NCBI GenBank assembly: GCA_026708055.1
Contig: JAPOVS010000056.1
Location: forward strand, 1-64,000
Length of the DNA stretch: 64,000 nt
Source of the DNA: a bacterium
Lineage (GTDB): Bacteria > Actinomycetota > Acidimicrobiia > Acidimicrobiales > CATQHL01
Direction of reading: 5' to 3'
In this document: positions 18,599 to 28,336 of the stretch, piece after piece
Layout: each line of letters opens with the position of its first letter
Position numbering within the stretch: the first letter of the stretch is position 1
Translations under genes and position numbers: made by a program
The notes under the pieces: generated by a model
Told to the model about the DNA's origin: nothing
What the model saw: only the letters and a program-made list of their open reading frames with translations
Databases searched by the model: none

Positions 18599-20469
18599 CA
18601 GCCGGCCGGGGCCAGCGCCTCGTCGCTGCTGGTGAGGGTGATCTTTCCCTCCTCGACGAGTCTGTAGAAGTTCTCGCCGCGGTCGAACAGTTTGAGCGGC
18701 GGCCGTTCGGCTCGGATGGACGCTCGCTGGGCCTCCGTCGCCTCGGCGTCGAGTTCGAGTTCGTAGTCGTCGTCGGTCGGCAGGAACAGCACGCCGTAGT
18801 CGTCTCGGGCGCTCCCGTGGGAGACAAGGCCGCGTCGTACGTCCAGCAGCACAGCGGCCGGGTCGCGGTCGAGCGGGTCGCCCCAGCCGCCACCGCCGGG
18901 GCTGAGCACGCGCAGGATGTCGCCCTTGCGAACGTCGATGGAGTCCGACTTGCCGGGCAGCACCCTCTCGTCGGGTGTGTCGGGGTTCAGGAGCCAGACC
19001 GAGCCCTGGCCGGCGCTGCCGCCCTTGACTCCCCACGGTTGCAGCGTGGCACGATCGGAGTGAATCAGCATCTCGCCGTCGATGAGGATCTCGATGTCCT
19101 TGAAGTAGCCGAGGCCGCCCCGGAACGTGCCGGCCCCGCCGGAATCCTGGCGGAGGCCCAGTCTGGTGATGCGGACCGGGAAGTTCGTCTCGGCGAACTC
19201 GGCCGGCATGTTCCTGGACTCCGGGGCCACGTCCACGGTGTCGGCGCCGTCGGCGAAGGGACGGGCGCCGGACCCCGCACCGGTGATCTCCCGCAGCAGG
19301 AAGTAGTCGCCGTCGGCGTTGTGGCCGAACAGCCCGTAGGAGGAGATGGACTCCGACGGTGCGGGCACGAACCCGCCCGAGGCCTTCGCCAGTATTCCCA
19401 GCCCCAGGTCGAGGATGCGCAGCAGCGGGAACGTCCGCCAGCCGCAGGCGGCCGGCCACTCCGGGCTGAGCACGGTGCGCTCGGGCAGCGTGCACGTGAT
19501 GACCTCGTTCACGCCGTCGTTGATGATCATGTCCGGGGCGAAGGCCAGGAAGAGCGTGCCGAGCGACTTGGCGTAGTAGCGGCCGTTGGCGGGCCAGTTC
19601 AAGGAGCCCTTGATCTGCGGATCGGTGCCGGAGAAATCGAAGTTGATGCCGTCGGGCGTCTTCGTCATGGTGGCCCGAAGCTTCACGTAGTGGCGCGGCT
19701 CGCGAGGCTGCACGTCCACGTACTCGCAGAAGTCCTCGAACGTGTACGAGCCGTCGGGGATCATCGGCAAGACCGTCTCGCGCAGACTCCGGGAGCAACG
19801 GTCCAACAGTCCTTGGAACGTCTGTGCCAGCGCCTCGGCTCCGTAGCGTTCACACAACTCCTCGACGCGGACGACCCCGATCCCGCAGGCGTTCACGAAG
19901 GCGTCGATGTCGGCCCGCAGATCATCCGGGAACCGCGAGTTGTTCAGGATGGTCTCGAAGAGCGCCACGTTGAGTTGCCCCCGGTCGTAGAGCTTCACCG
20001 GCGGGACGACGAAGCCCTCCTGGAAGATCTCGAAGGCCGTGAGCGGGACGCTGCCCGGCGTCAGGCCCCCGATGTCGTTGACGTGCCCGAAGACCTGCAC
20101 GTACGCCACGATCTCATCACCGGAGAAGACCGGCCGGGTGATGCACATGTCGCCGAGGTGGGTGATGCCCCCGTCGGACTTGTACGGGTCGTTGTAGAGG
20201 AAGACGTCGTCGCGGTGGATGTTGCCGGCGAACTTGGTCATGACCGGCGTCGGCACCGAGGCGAACGACAGCGCCGTCACGCTGTTGCCGTGGGAGTCGA
20301 AGATGCCCGACCGGTGGTCGTGCTGCTCGCGCACGATCGTGGAGCGCGCCGTGCGTTCCACCTGGATCTCCATCTCGCGGCGCGCCGACTCGATGGCACC
20401 CTCGATGATCTCGAAGAGGATCGGCTCGAACTCGGTGGTCACTTCAGAACCGTTGCCGGTGGGTGACAT
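18598..20469 (-). CDS. hyuB: Hydantoinase B / N-methylhydantoinase beta subunit
   Basis: 623 residues, typical of HyuB. It has the family blocks VREQHDHRSGIFD, the DVFLYNDPYKSDGGITHLGDM metal-site region, a GHVNDIGG motif, DFSGTDPQIKGSLNWP, DSGGAGTFRGGLGY and the C-terminal SPGGGGWGDP. With HyuA it forms an ATP-dependent 5-oxoprolinase/hydantoinase that opens cyclic imide-like rings such as N-methylhydantoin. The hyuA gene lies 61 nt upstream on the same strand and a C-N hydrolase follows with a 1-nt overlap. Cytoplasmic. Confidence 0.93.
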   Translation of the reverse strand: MSPTGNGSEVTTEFEPILFEIIEGAIESARREMEIQVERTARSTIVREQHDHRSGIFDSHGNSVTALSFASVPTPVMTKFAGNIHRDDVFLYNDPYKSDGGITHLGDMCITRPVFSGDEIVAYVQVFGHVNDIGGLTPGSVPLTAFEIFQEGFVVPPVKLYDRGQLNVALFETILNNSRFPDDLRADIDAFVNACGIGVVRVEELCERYGAEALAQTFQGLLDRCSRSLRETVLPMIPDGSYTFEDFCEYVDVQPREPRHYVKLRATMTKTPDGINFDFSGTDPQIKGSLNWPANGRYYAKSLGTLFLAFAPDMIINDGVNEVITCTLPERTVLSPEWPAACGWRTFPLLRILDLGLGILAKASGGFVPAPSESISSYGLFGHNADGDYFLLREITGAGSGARPFADGADTVDVAPESRNMPAEFAETNFPVRITRLGLRQDSGGAGTFRGGLGYFKDIEILIDGEMLIHSDRATLQPWGVKGGSAGQGSVWLLNPDTPDERVLPGKSDSIDVRKGDILRVLSPGGGGWGDPLDRDPAAVLLDVRRGLVSHGSARDDYGVLFLPTDDDYELELDAEATEAQRASIRAERPPLKLFDRGENFYRLVEEGKITLTSSDEALAPAG

Positions 20470-20530
20470 TGGTCGGCTCCTTTGGGTCGTCGTCGGGATA
20501 TTCGTGGGCCGTGGTCAGGTAGATGACACC

Positions 20531-22582
20531 TCAGGCGAGGTGGATGATCAGATTGCCGAGGGCGTCCACCCGGGTGTTCGCCCCCGGCGGCACCAGCACG
20601 GTGGAGTCGTACTCGACGATGATCGCCGGGCCCGCAACCTCGTGACCGACGGCCAGCAGGTCCCGGTCGTAGAGGCGGGTCCGCTGCTGCCCGTGGCGGG
20701 GGCCGTAGTACACCTCGCGGTCGCCGAGGACGGCGTCGTCCACCGACCCCTCCCGGGGTGTCGTCTCGGCCAACTCGATCCGGGGCAGCGGGCCGGTGCC
20801 CCGGACGCGCAGGTTGACGAATTCCACGGCCTGTTCACCGGCGTAGTGGTACCCGTAGGTGCGCTGGTGCTCGACGTGAAACGCGTCCACTGCGGCGTCG
20901 AGACCGGCGGCAGACACCGGCCCGTCCGGAACGGGGACGGTCAACTCGGTGGCCATGCCCACGTAACAGAGGTCGGCGAATCGTTCCGTCGTGGGAGTGG
21001 CGATGCCTTGGCCCCGGATGTCGGCGACCACCTTCGCCTCAAGGTCGGCGAACGTGTCGCCGATCCTGTCGGGGGAGATGCTCTCAACACGCGTGTTGAC
21101 GGTCTGCACCGCGCTTGCCTGGATGTCCGCCGCCAGCAGGCCAAGGCAGGAGCCGAGACCGGGACGCGGGGGAATCACGATCCTGCGGATGCCCAGCTGG
21201 TCGGCCAACTCGGCGGCGTGCAGCGGGCCGGCCCCGCCGAAGGCGAAGAGCGCGTACTCGCGCGGGTCGCGGCCGCGGGCGATCGAAACTTGGCGAACCG
21301 CGGCGGACATGCGGGCAGCTGCCAGCTGCAGGATTCCGTAGGCGAACTCCTCGGGCTCGAGGCCGAGCTTCCCGCCCATGGTGCCGACCACGTCACGTGC
21401 CGCTTCTGCGTTCAGCGGCATGTCGCCGCCGAGCAGGTAGTCGGGGATGCGCCCGAGGACGAGGTTGGCGTCGGTCACCGTGGGGTTCGTCCCGCCCTTT
21501 CCGTAGCACACCGGCCCGGGGTCGGCGCCGGCGCTCTCGGGGCCGACCCGGAGGCGGTCGCCGGTGCCCAGCGAGGCGATCGACCCGCCGCCGGCGCCGA
21601 TGGAGACGATGTCGATCGACGGCATGCCCATGGGGTAGATGTCCAGCAGCCCTTCGGTGGTCAGCAGGGGCCGGCCGTCCTCGACGAGGGCAACATCGGT
21701 GGACGTTCCACCCATGTCGTAGGTCAGCACCTTGTCCTCGCCGATCTGATCAGCCAGCCAGGCCATGCCCAGTACTCCGGCACTGGGTCCGGAGTAGGCG
21801 ATGGTCGCCGGCTGCTCCACCACGCGGTCGCTCTGGGAGAGCCCCCCCGAGGAACGCATCAGCAGTAGCGGGGCCGCGTAGCCCGCCGTCTTGAGGCGGC
21901 TGTCGAGGCTGGCGAGATAGTCGCTCACGAGCGGCATCAGCGCTGCATTCAGACACGTCGTCATGGCCCGCTCGTACTCGCGGAACTCCGGCAGGACATC
22001 CGAGGAGATGGTCAGGAAGCAGTCAGGGTGAAGCTCCCGGAACACGTCTCGTGCACGCTGCTCGTGCGAGGGATCCAGGTAGCTGTGCATAAAGCACAAG
22101 GCAACGGCGTTGATGCCCTTCTCCTTGAAGAATTCGGCGGCGGATCGCACGTCGTCCTCACTCATCTCCTCGAGGACTTCGCCCTTATGGGTGATGCGAC
22201 CTCGTACCTGCCGCACGTTCTCGAGCGGGACCACTCGAGGTGGTTTCACCCAGGTGTAGATGGCTCCCCAGTCGCCGGGCACCGTCTGCCGGGCGATCTC
22301 GATCATCTCCCGGTACCCGTCGGTGACGATGAGCCCGAGCGACGGCCAGCGCTTCTGGAGCACCGCGTTGAGAGCGACCGTCGTGCCGTAGTGGAGGCCG
22401 ACGACGTCTCCGGGTTCGAACGCCGCGGAGGCCTGCAGGGCGGAGAGCCCCGTCAGGAATGCCTTGGTGTCATCCTCGGGCGTCGACGGCGTCTTGGCTG
22501 CGAACAACTGGCCGTCGGCGTTGAAGGCCAAGAGGTCGGTGAACGTTCCACCGGTGTCGACTCCCACCCATACGTCTGCCAT
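20531..22582 (-). CDS. hyuA: Hydantoinase A / N-methylhydantoinase alpha subunit (ATP-dependent)
   Basis: 683 residues. The actin-like ATPase phosphate motifs are VGVDTGGTFTDLLAF at the N-terminus and TYDMGGTSTDVALV in the middle, with GAGGGSIA and ESAGADPGPVCYGKGG between; the C-terminal domain carries FGGAGPLHAAELA and GLGSCLGLLAAD. It couples ATP hydrolysis to ring opening together with HyuB. The ATG at 22582 was chosen because homology begins there and GAGGGGCAGG lies upstream. The reading frame stays open further upstream only by chance. Confidence 0.94.
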   Translation of the reverse strand: MADVWVGVDTGGTFTDLLAFNADGQLFAAKTPSTPEDDTKAFLTGLSALQASAAFEPGDVVGLHYGTTVALNAVLQKRWPSLGLIVTDGYREMIEIARQTVPGDWGAIYTWVKPPRVVPLENVRQVRGRITHKGEVLEEMSEDDVRSAAEFFKEKGINAVALCFMHSYLDPSHEQRARDVFRELHPDCFLTISSDVLPEFREYERAMTTCLNAALMPLVSDYLASLDSRLKTAGYAAPLLLMRSSGGLSQSDRVVEQPATIAYSGPSAGVLGMAWLADQIGEDKVLTYDMGGTSTDVALVEDGRPLLTTEGLLDIYPMGMPSIDIVSIGAGGGSIASLGTGDRLRVGPESAGADPGPVCYGKGGTNPTVTDANLVLGRIPDYLLGGDMPLNAEAARDVVGTMGGKLGLEPEEFAYGILQLAAARMSAAVRQVSIARGRDPREYALFAFGGAGPLHAAELADQLGIRRIVIPPRPGLGSCLGLLAADIQASAVQTVNTRVESISPDRIGDTFADLEAKVVADIRGQGIATPTTERFADLCYVGMATELTVPVPDGPVSAAGLDAAVDAFHVEHQRTYGYHYAGEQAVEFVNLRVRGTGPLPRIELAETTPREGSVDDAVLGDREVYYGPRHGQQRTRLYDRDLLAVGHEVAGPAIIVEYDSTVLVPPGANTRVDALGNLIIHLA

Positions 22583-22629
22583 GGCCACCTGCCCCTCGGA
22601 CCTGTTCGACTGGCGATTCGCCGGGGAAT

Positions 22630-23535
22630 CTAGTCCGCGGATGCCAGGAGGGACATTCCGCTGAGGGGAACGGCCAGCGATCCCTCCGGCGACCGCACAT
22701 GCCCCGGATCCTCCAGCCACGAGACGCCGTCCATGTACGAGCCGATCAGCTCGGCGGTCATGGGCGGCTCGTGGAAGCAGAAGTCCGCCGGGGCGTCGGT
22801 GTGCACCAGCAGGATGCAGCCTCGCTGGGTCAGCAGCGGGCCGTGGCGGTGGAACGACGGGTTCCCCACGTAGCTTCCGGCCGCCTGCCTGCCGGTCCCC
22901 GGCATGAAGAAGTCGCCTGCCAGCCAGATGATCTCCTCCCAGCACCCCGGATGGGACTCCTGGCGGTGATCACCCACGAAACCCGACACGAGGACCACGA
23001 TGCGCAGCAGGCCCTTCGGTCCGCCGTGGACATCGCCGCGAACCGGGTCGGGAAGGCGCAGCGACTTCGACCACACGCCGTGGAGGCGACCCGGCGTCTG
23101 CAACTCGGCCGGGAACACGGTGGGCTCCCAGGGAAGGTCGACCGTGCGCACGACGCGTGGCACCGAGTCGTAGTAGTCGCCGGGGGCGAAGTGGGGGCTC
23201 CAGACCACCACGCCCCGGGCCGCTCGGCGGGCGGTCACGAGGAGCTGGTCGCAACCCGTGGGAAGGGCCACGAAACCCCCGGCACCCAGTCGCTTGCCGT
23301 CGACGGTCAGCGAGCCCTCGAGGATCAGGAGTTCCAGCGTTCCCGCATCGCCGCCGAGCGATGCCGACCAACCGGCGGGGATGTCCACCACGAGGGTCCG
23401 CTGCCCCGTCCGGGGGTTGTGGGACAGCAGGCTCTCCGAGCACCCCGCCAGCGGCTCCGGCTCGGAGACCGGTGCCGATGGGACGTCGCTGATCCGGAAG
23501 AACTGCGCGACGTCGCGGTCGGGACTGGGGGGCAC
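22630..23535 (-). CDS. Cupin-like protein (DUF4437-like), copy 2
   Basis: 301 residues from a GTG start. It aligns end to end with the 14745-15653 protein: IPAGWSASLGGDAGTLELLILEGSLTVDG, the KSLRLPDP..GDVHGGPKGLLRI centre, and HPGCWEEIIWLAGDFFMPGTG with HGPLLTQRG near the C-terminus. Two cupin folds with His/Glu ligands are likely. The two copies bracket the hydantoinase, nitrilase and amine oxidase genes, so they may act on successive intermediates. Function not known. Confidence 0.62.
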   Translation of the reverse strand: MPPSPDRDVAQFFRISDVPSAPVSEPEPLAGCSESLLSHNPRTGQRTLVVDIPAGWSASLGGDAGTLELLILEGSLTVDGKRLGAGGFVALPTGCDQLLVTARRAARGVVVWSPHFAPGDYYDSVPRVVRTVDLPWEPTVFPAELQTPGRLHGVWSKSLRLPDPVRGDVHGGPKGLLRIVVLVSGFVGDHRQESHPGCWEEIIWLAGDFFMPGTGRQAAGSYVGNPSFHRHGPLLTQRGCILLVHTDAPADFCFHEPPMTAELIGSYMDGVSWLEDPGHVRSPEGSLAVPLSGMSLLASAD

Positions 23536-23556
23536 CTGCTCGCTGACCGTCGGCTC

Positions 23557-23853
23557 CTACCCGTCGGCGCTGATGGCGCGCAGGAATCGCGCCAGGAAGG
23601 CGTCGCGATCGGCGACCATCGCCGGTGCCCTCTCCGGGTTGAGCGCCAACTCCTCGATGAGCGCGGACACCTCGATCCCCTGGCGGGCCAGGGCGCTCTC
23701 CAGCAGGCCGAGCCGCTCGCGGAGATTCCACACCTCCGCTCCCAGAGCCAGGACGATCCCGAGCAGCCGATCGTGGACGGGGTCCTCGAAGGCGTGGTAG
23801 CCGGGCGCCGGCCCGGCGGCGGCTTCGGAGGCGTGATCCGGCGGCGAGGACAA
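23557..23853 (-). CDS. Small coiled-coil hypothetical protein
   Basis: 98 residues from a TTG 8 nt after the methyltransferase stop. The chain is helical: a heptad-like stretch LLGIVLALGAEVWNLRERLGLLESALARQGIEVSALIEELAL, followed by an acidic-basic tail. No signal, membrane segment or known motif. Its tight fit between the methyltransferase and the cupin-like gene supports it being real; it could be a small accessory subunit of one of them. Confidence 0.55.
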   Translation of the reverse strand: MSSPPDHASEAAAGPAPGYHAFEDPVHDRLLGIVLALGAEVWNLRERLGLLESALARQGIEVSALIEELALNPERAPAMVADRDAFLARFLRAISADG

Positions 23854-23860
23854 GGAACTC

Positions 23861-24988
23861 TCAGGCGGCGGGCTTGTCGGCCGCGTTCACCCAGCGGTTC
23901 TCGAGGCGGAACTCCCCGGTGCGCAGCAGCGCGGCGGTGCCCCAATAGTCCGGTTCGTCGTAGTCCAGGGGACCGTCGCTGACGTTCACGAAGCCACGGT
24001 CCCCCAGGACGGCCTTGAAGTCCCGGGAGAGGAATTCGTCCCAGAACGCCTCGCCGTTCCCCTCGCAGTCGAAGGACTGCAGGAAGGCGCGCTCCGGTGG
24101 CAGGGCCGCGTAGGGGGGCATGTCCAGGAACCGCATGTGGCCGCCCGGTCGCAGGAGCCGGTACGCCTCGGCCATGACGGCGTCGAGAACCTCCGCGCTC
24201 AACTCGTGGAGGAGCAGGAATCCGGCGATGAGGTCGAAGCTCCCGTCGGGATACCCGGTCGCGGTGGCGTCCCGCTGTTCGAACGCGATGGCCAGGCCGC
24301 GCTCCTCCGCCGTCAGGTGCGCCCAGCGCAGGGCGGCGGCGGAGATGTCGATCCCCGCGACCTCCTCCGCGTCCGGGTAGGCCTCCCGCAGGGCCATCGT
24401 GAGCCCGCCGAACGAACATCCCAGGTCGAGGATCCGCCGGTAGTCGCCCGCCGGCGCGCCCTTGGCGAACGCCACGAGCGCACCGGGCGGGCTGCCCGTG
24501 TAGCCCGTGCGCCACGCCATGCGGTAGAGGGCGCCGCCCCGCTCGTAGACCGGGCCGACGAGCGGGTCGCCCCAGTAGCCGCCGGGCACGAGGTGGATGT
24601 CGTCGAGTCCCTCGCTGTCGCGCTCCGTGTAGTACTCGGGCAACTCCAGGGCGGGATCCAGCACGAGCTGCCCGCGGGGTTCGGGAGGCATGCGGTCCAG
24701 AACCTCCGCGAGCCGGCTCGTGTGATCCTCGAGCGAGCGCCTTGCCGCAGCCCAACCCATCTTCTGCGCCTGGTGCTGTGTGGCGGCGGCGAACCGGTAG
24801 AGGTGGCCGGGGGCGATGATCGCGCCGGCCTCGTCCATCGTGGCGGGCACGGAGCCGCCCGCGGCCGTTGCGCGCTCGTAGGCATCCAGGATGCCCTTCA
24901 CGTGCACGGTGTAGTTGTAGCCCCGCAGGCCCTCGAGGTAGTCGAAGTGAGCTGCCTGCTCCTGGGTCGGAGCAGGCAGCTCAGGCAT
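23861..24988 (-). CDS. Class I SAM-dependent methyltransferase
   Basis: 375 residues. The SAM-binding motif I is ILDLGCSFGG near residue 190, with an acidic end of strand 2 (GIDIS), motif II DGSFDLIAGFLLLHEL and motif III LLRPGGHMRFLDM. A 170-residue N-terminal domain precedes it, helical and rich in aromatic residues, without a recognised family. The role in the amine/ureide operon is open; methylation or demethylation of an N-methyl compound would fit, but this is speculation. Confidence 0.8.
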   Translation of the reverse strand: MPELPAPTQEQAAHFDYLEGLRGYNYTVHVKGILDAYERATAAGGSVPATMDEAGAIIAPGHLYRFAAATQHQAQKMGWAAARRSLEDHTSRLAEVLDRMPPEPRGQLVLDPALELPEYYTERDSEGLDDIHLVPGGYWGDPLVGPVYERGGALYRMAWRTGYTGSPPGALVAFAKGAPAGDYRRILDLGCSFGGLTMALREAYPDAEEVAGIDISAAALRWAHLTAEERGLAIAFEQRDATATGYPDGSFDLIAGFLLLHELSAEVLDAVMAEAYRLLRPGGHMRFLDMPPYAALPPERAFLQSFDCEGNGEAFWDEFLSRDFKAVLGDRGFVNVSDGPLDYDEPDYWGTAALLRTGEFRLENRWVNAADKPAA

Positions 24989-25033
24989 CTCGTCTCCTTG
25001 GTTCTCGGGCCCGCGGCGGCTAGGACCTCGCTC

Positions 25034-27076
25034 CTAGCCGTCCGCCGCCTCGAAGTCCTGAATCCGCACGAGACCGTTGCCGGTGAGCGCCCTTGGCAGT
25101 GTCAGGAAGTCGGCGTGGGCGTAGTCGAGGCCGGTCCAGGCGATGGGATGGATCGGGTAGTCCTCGGCGTAGATCCGCTGGATCGTCAGGGCGGCCTCTT
25201 CCATCGTGGCGGGATGGATCACGGCCTCCAGGGCGGCGTTCAGCTCGTCGTTGGCGTACCCGAACCAGTTCAGGAACCCGCCGACGCCGCCGTAGATGAA
25301 GCCGTAGTAGTTGGCGTCGTAGTAGGCCGGCGTGTCGAGCACGTCCACGAAGAACTGCAGTTCGCCCGTCCTGCCGTACTTGCGGCCGTCGAAGGTGGCC
25401 CGTGGCTGCTTCTCGATGGCGAGGTCGAAGCCTGCCTCGCGGAACGAGTTCTGCACCAGGATGGCGATCTCCTCGTCCAGCGGGAGGCCGTCGGCATACG
25501 CCAGGGTGAGCGGCGCGTCGATCCCCGAGAGGACCGCCCCGGCCGCCTCGACGTCATAGCCCCGGTAGAACTCGTTGGTGTAGCCGGGCACCGGTGGGAT
25601 CAGGATCGAATCCCACAGGACGGCATCGCCCTGGAAGACCACGTCGATGATGTCCTGGTAGGGGATCGCCTGAGCGATCGCCGCCCGCACCGCCGGGTCG
25701 TCGAACGGTGGATCGTAGGTGAGGGCCAGGAAGGCGCCGGTGGTCGTGAAGATGCGGGTGACCGCCACGCCGTCGGTGGCCTTCGCCTGCTCGACGCCCA
25801 GCGTCGTCAACTCGGCTGCGAACGCCACGTCGCCGGCGAGCAGCAGCTGCAGCCGCGAGTTGGCGTCGGGCACGCTGCGCTGGATGACACGCGTCAACGC
25901 CGGCTGGGGGCCCCAGTAGTTCTCGCGGGCCTCGAGGACCATCTCGTCGCCGCCGGGCCCGAATTCCAGCACGCGGTACGGCCCGAAGCCTGCCGTGTTC
26001 TGGTTGAGCCACTCGTTGGCGTAGGGGTCCTCGTCGGTGGCGTGGTTCTCCTGCAGGTACACGGAGTCGTAGATCGCCAGCCAGCCTGTCCCCAGCGAGG
26101 GCAGGAGCTTGTCGCCGACCAGGCCGCTGATCCGGATCGTGTAGTCGTCGATGGTCTCGACCTGGTCGATGCTCGTAAGTCCGGCCACCAGCAGCCAGAA
26201 GGCACCGGTGGTCCCCGCCGCCATGGCCTTCTCGAGGGACCAGTACACGTCGGCGGCGGTCATCTCGTTGCCCGCGTCGCTCATCACGCCCTGGCGCAGG
26301 TGGAACGTGTAGACGCTGCCGTCATCGGAGATCTCCCAACTCTCGGCGAGCTCGGGCTGGGCCTGGCCGGAGTTTCCGCCTTCGAGGCTGGCGTACAGGG
26401 CGTCGCGGTCGGCGGGGATCTCCCAGTTCGTGAGGCTGTCGTAGGTGGCGAAGAAGATACCGACCGACGGGAGGTTGTTCTGCCCCGGCCCGTCGGGGTT
26501 GATGGCCAGCACCGGCCCGGCCAGCGCCAGCACGACCTCCTCGGGCACCGCCGGTGCGGCAGCGGGTGGCGGCGGGGGCGGCTCGGGCGCGGGAGCGGGC
26601 GGCTCCGGCGCCGGCGCGGGTGCTGCGGCTTCGCGTTCGGCGGCCGCTTGGGCTTCGGCCTGGGCTTCCTCCGCGGCGGCCCGCGCCGAGTCGGCCTCGC
26701 TCTGGGCGGCGGCCGCCTGCGAGCGTGCCTCGTCGGCGGCTGCCTGGGCGTCGGCGAGCGCCGCCTCGGCCTCGGCGACGGCCTCCTGGTTGCCCTCGGC
26801 GGTGGCCTGCGCCAGGTTGGCTGCGGCCTGGGCCTCTTCGGCGGCGGCGAGCGCCGCGTCCGCCTGGGCGGAGGCCGCTTGCGCGTCGGCGAGCGCCACG
26901 TTGGCTTCGGACTGGGCTGCCTGCGCTTCGCCCAGAGCCGAATCGGCCGTGTCCTGGGCGCCATCGTCGGCCGCGCAGGCTGCTGCGAGCAGCGCCAACG
27001 TTCCCACGACGGCAATCCAGCCTGCCCGTCCCGACACCCGCCCGCGGCGGATCTTGCTCGACGATCCGGAGTTCAT
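25034..27076 (-). CDS. ABC transporter substrate-binding lipoprotein (family 5) with coiled-coil stalk
   Basis: 680 residues. Signal peptide with lipobox LLAAACA (Cys near residue 35). Then comes about 110 residues of Ala/Glu/Gln-rich heptads (ADAQAAADEARSQ type), with almost no Pro or Gly, then a Pro/Ala-rich linker of about 35 residues, then the solute-binding domain of the oligopeptide/nickel/opine class (ADVYWSLEKAMAAG, FGPYRVLEFGPGGDEMVLEARENYWG, the C-terminal IHPIAWTGLDYAHADF). Ordinary family 5 proteins lack the stalk, so this one is about 150 residues longer. The start has a GGGAGGGAAAC ribosome site. It serves the permease/ATPase genes immediately upstream. Confidence 0.9.
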   Translation of the reverse strand: MNSGSSSKIRRGRVSGRAGWIAVVGTLALLAAACAADDGAQDTADSALGEAQAAQSEANVALADAQAASAQADAALAAAEEAQAAANLAQATAEGNQEAVAEAEAALADAQAAADEARSQAAAAQSEADSARAAAEEAQAEAQAAAEREAAAPAPAPEPPAPAPEPPPPPPAAAPAVPEEVVLALAGPVLAINPDGPGQNNLPSVGIFFATYDSLTNWEIPADRDALYASLEGGNSGQAQPELAESWEISDDGSVYTFHLRQGVMSDAGNEMTAADVYWSLEKAMAAGTTGAFWLLVAGLTSIDQVETIDDYTIRISGLVGDKLLPSLGTGWLAIYDSVYLQENHATDEDPYANEWLNQNTAGFGPYRVLEFGPGGDEMVLEARENYWGPQPALTRVIQRSVPDANSRLQLLLAGDVAFAAELTTLGVEQAKATDGVAVTRIFTTTGAFLALTYDPPFDDPAVRAAIAQAIPYQDIIDVVFQGDAVLWDSILIPPVPGYTNEFYRGYDVEAAGAVLSGIDAPLTLAYADGLPLDEEIAILVQNSFREAGFDLAIEKQPRATFDGRKYGRTGELQFFVDVLDTPAYYDANYYGFIYGGVGGFLNWFGYANDELNAALEAVIHPATMEEAALTIQRIYAEDYPIHPIAWTGLDYAHADFLTLPRALTGNGLVRIQDFEAADG

Positions 27077-27316
27077 GTTTCCCTCCCCGTGGTTCTGTCC
27101 CGAAACGCCGGCGTTCAGACCCGTCAAGGATCGTGTACCCGGAGGTTCGGAGATGACGCCGGAAGGGTAGTCGTGCCGCAAGGGTCGGGCAAAGGGCTGG
27201 GCAAGGGGCTGTGAGCGCGAGATCGTTGTATGTGACGGATCCTCGGTCGCGGCGATCGTGTTGCGGGCCGGCGTCACGTAGTCGGGCGGCGCCGGGCGTG
27301 GCCTGGGGTTCCGCGC

Positions 27317-28336
27317 TCAGCCGGCGCCCGAGGACTGCGACGCGACGCTCTCGGGCTCGACGAGGATGCAGGCTGCGGTGTGACCGGGCGTCGCTTCGAC
27401 CAGGGCGGGTTGCGCGTCGTGGCAGGCGCTCGTGACCAAGGGACAGCGCGCCGTGAAGACGCAACCCCCGGGCCGTTCGGTGCTGCTCACCTCGCCCCGC
27501 ACGACGCTCGCGGCGGGGGCCACGTCGGGGTCCACCGACAGCTCGGCGCCGATGAGGAACTCGGTGTAGGGGTGCTTGGGGTTCGACAGGACCTCGTCGG
27601 TGGGACCGATCTCCACGACTCGCCCCAGGTACATGACCGCCACGCGCTCGCAGACGGCCCGGATCGCCTTCAGGTCGTGGGAGATGAGGACGTAGGTGAG
27701 GTTCAGTTCCCGCTGCAGGCTCAGCAGCAACCGCAGCACGCCCTCCTGCACCGACACGTCGAGCGAGGCCGTCGGTTCGTCGAGGATGAGCACCCGCGGC
27801 GACGTCGCCAGCGCTCTGGCGATGTTGACCCGCTGCTGCTGTCCCCCGGAGAGTTCGTGCGGGTAGCGGCCCGCCAGATCCGGCGAGAGCGCCACCTGCT
27901 CCAGCAGTTCGTGGACCCGTCTCGCCAGGTCCGCGCCCCGCAGGTCGGTGTGCAGGAGCAGGGGCTCGGCGACCGCCTCCCAGACGTGATAGCGGGGATC
28001 CAGCGACTCGTAGGGCTCCTGGAAGACGATCTGCATCTCGCTGCGCCACGAGCGGAGCGCGCGAACCGGCGCATCGGTGATGGAGCGGCCGAGCACCTCG
28101 ATCCTGCCGGAATCAACCGGGGTGAGCCCCAGGATGCAGCGGGCGACGGTCGACTTCCCCGAGCCGCTCTCGCCGACGATGCCGAGCGTCCGCCCGTAGG
28201 GGACCGTGAAACCGACGTCCTCAGCGGCCACCACGTCGGGCACGCCGCGCCGGGTACCGAAGGTCTTGTTGAGGCCTTCGACGGCGATGGCGCCGGCGCC
28301 ACCGCTCACCGTCGAGCCGTGGGATCCGTCGCTCAT
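27317..28336 (-). CDS. Oligopeptide-type ABC transporter ATP-binding protein (OppF/DppF-like)
   Basis: 339 residues. Walker A GESGSGKST, signature LSGGQQQR, Walker B VLILDEPTASLDVS and the switch His (ISHDL) are complete. The C-terminal extension with TARCPLVTSACHDAQPAL is the oligopeptide/dipeptide-specific region, with its Cys residues. It powers import with the OppD-like partner; its ATG overlaps the partner's stop (ATGA). 240 nt separate it from the binding-protein gene. Confidence 0.94.
   Translation of the reverse strand: MSDGSHGSTVSGGAGAIAVEGLNKTFGTRRGVPDVVAAEDVGFTVPYGRTLGIVGESGSGKSTVARCILGLTPVDSGRIEVLGRSITDAPVRALRSWRSEMQIVFQEPYESLDPRYHVWEAVAEPLLLHTDLRGADLARRVHELLEQVALSPDLAGRYPHELSGGQQQRVNIARALATSPRVLILDEPTASLDVSVQEGVLRLLLSLQRELNLTYVLISHDLKAIRAVCERVAVMYLGRVVEIGPTDEVLSNPKHPYTEFLIGAELSVDPDVAPAASVVRGEVSSTERPGGCVFTARCPLVTSACHDAQPALVEATPGHTAACILVEPESVASQSSGAG

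Noticed and set aside
24137-27214. A 1025-codon plus-strand open frame opposite the methyltransferase and binding-protein genes
   Set aside because: Same cause: antisense of recognised genes, with no domain and an Ala/Gly/Arg-rich repetitive end opposite the coiled coil.
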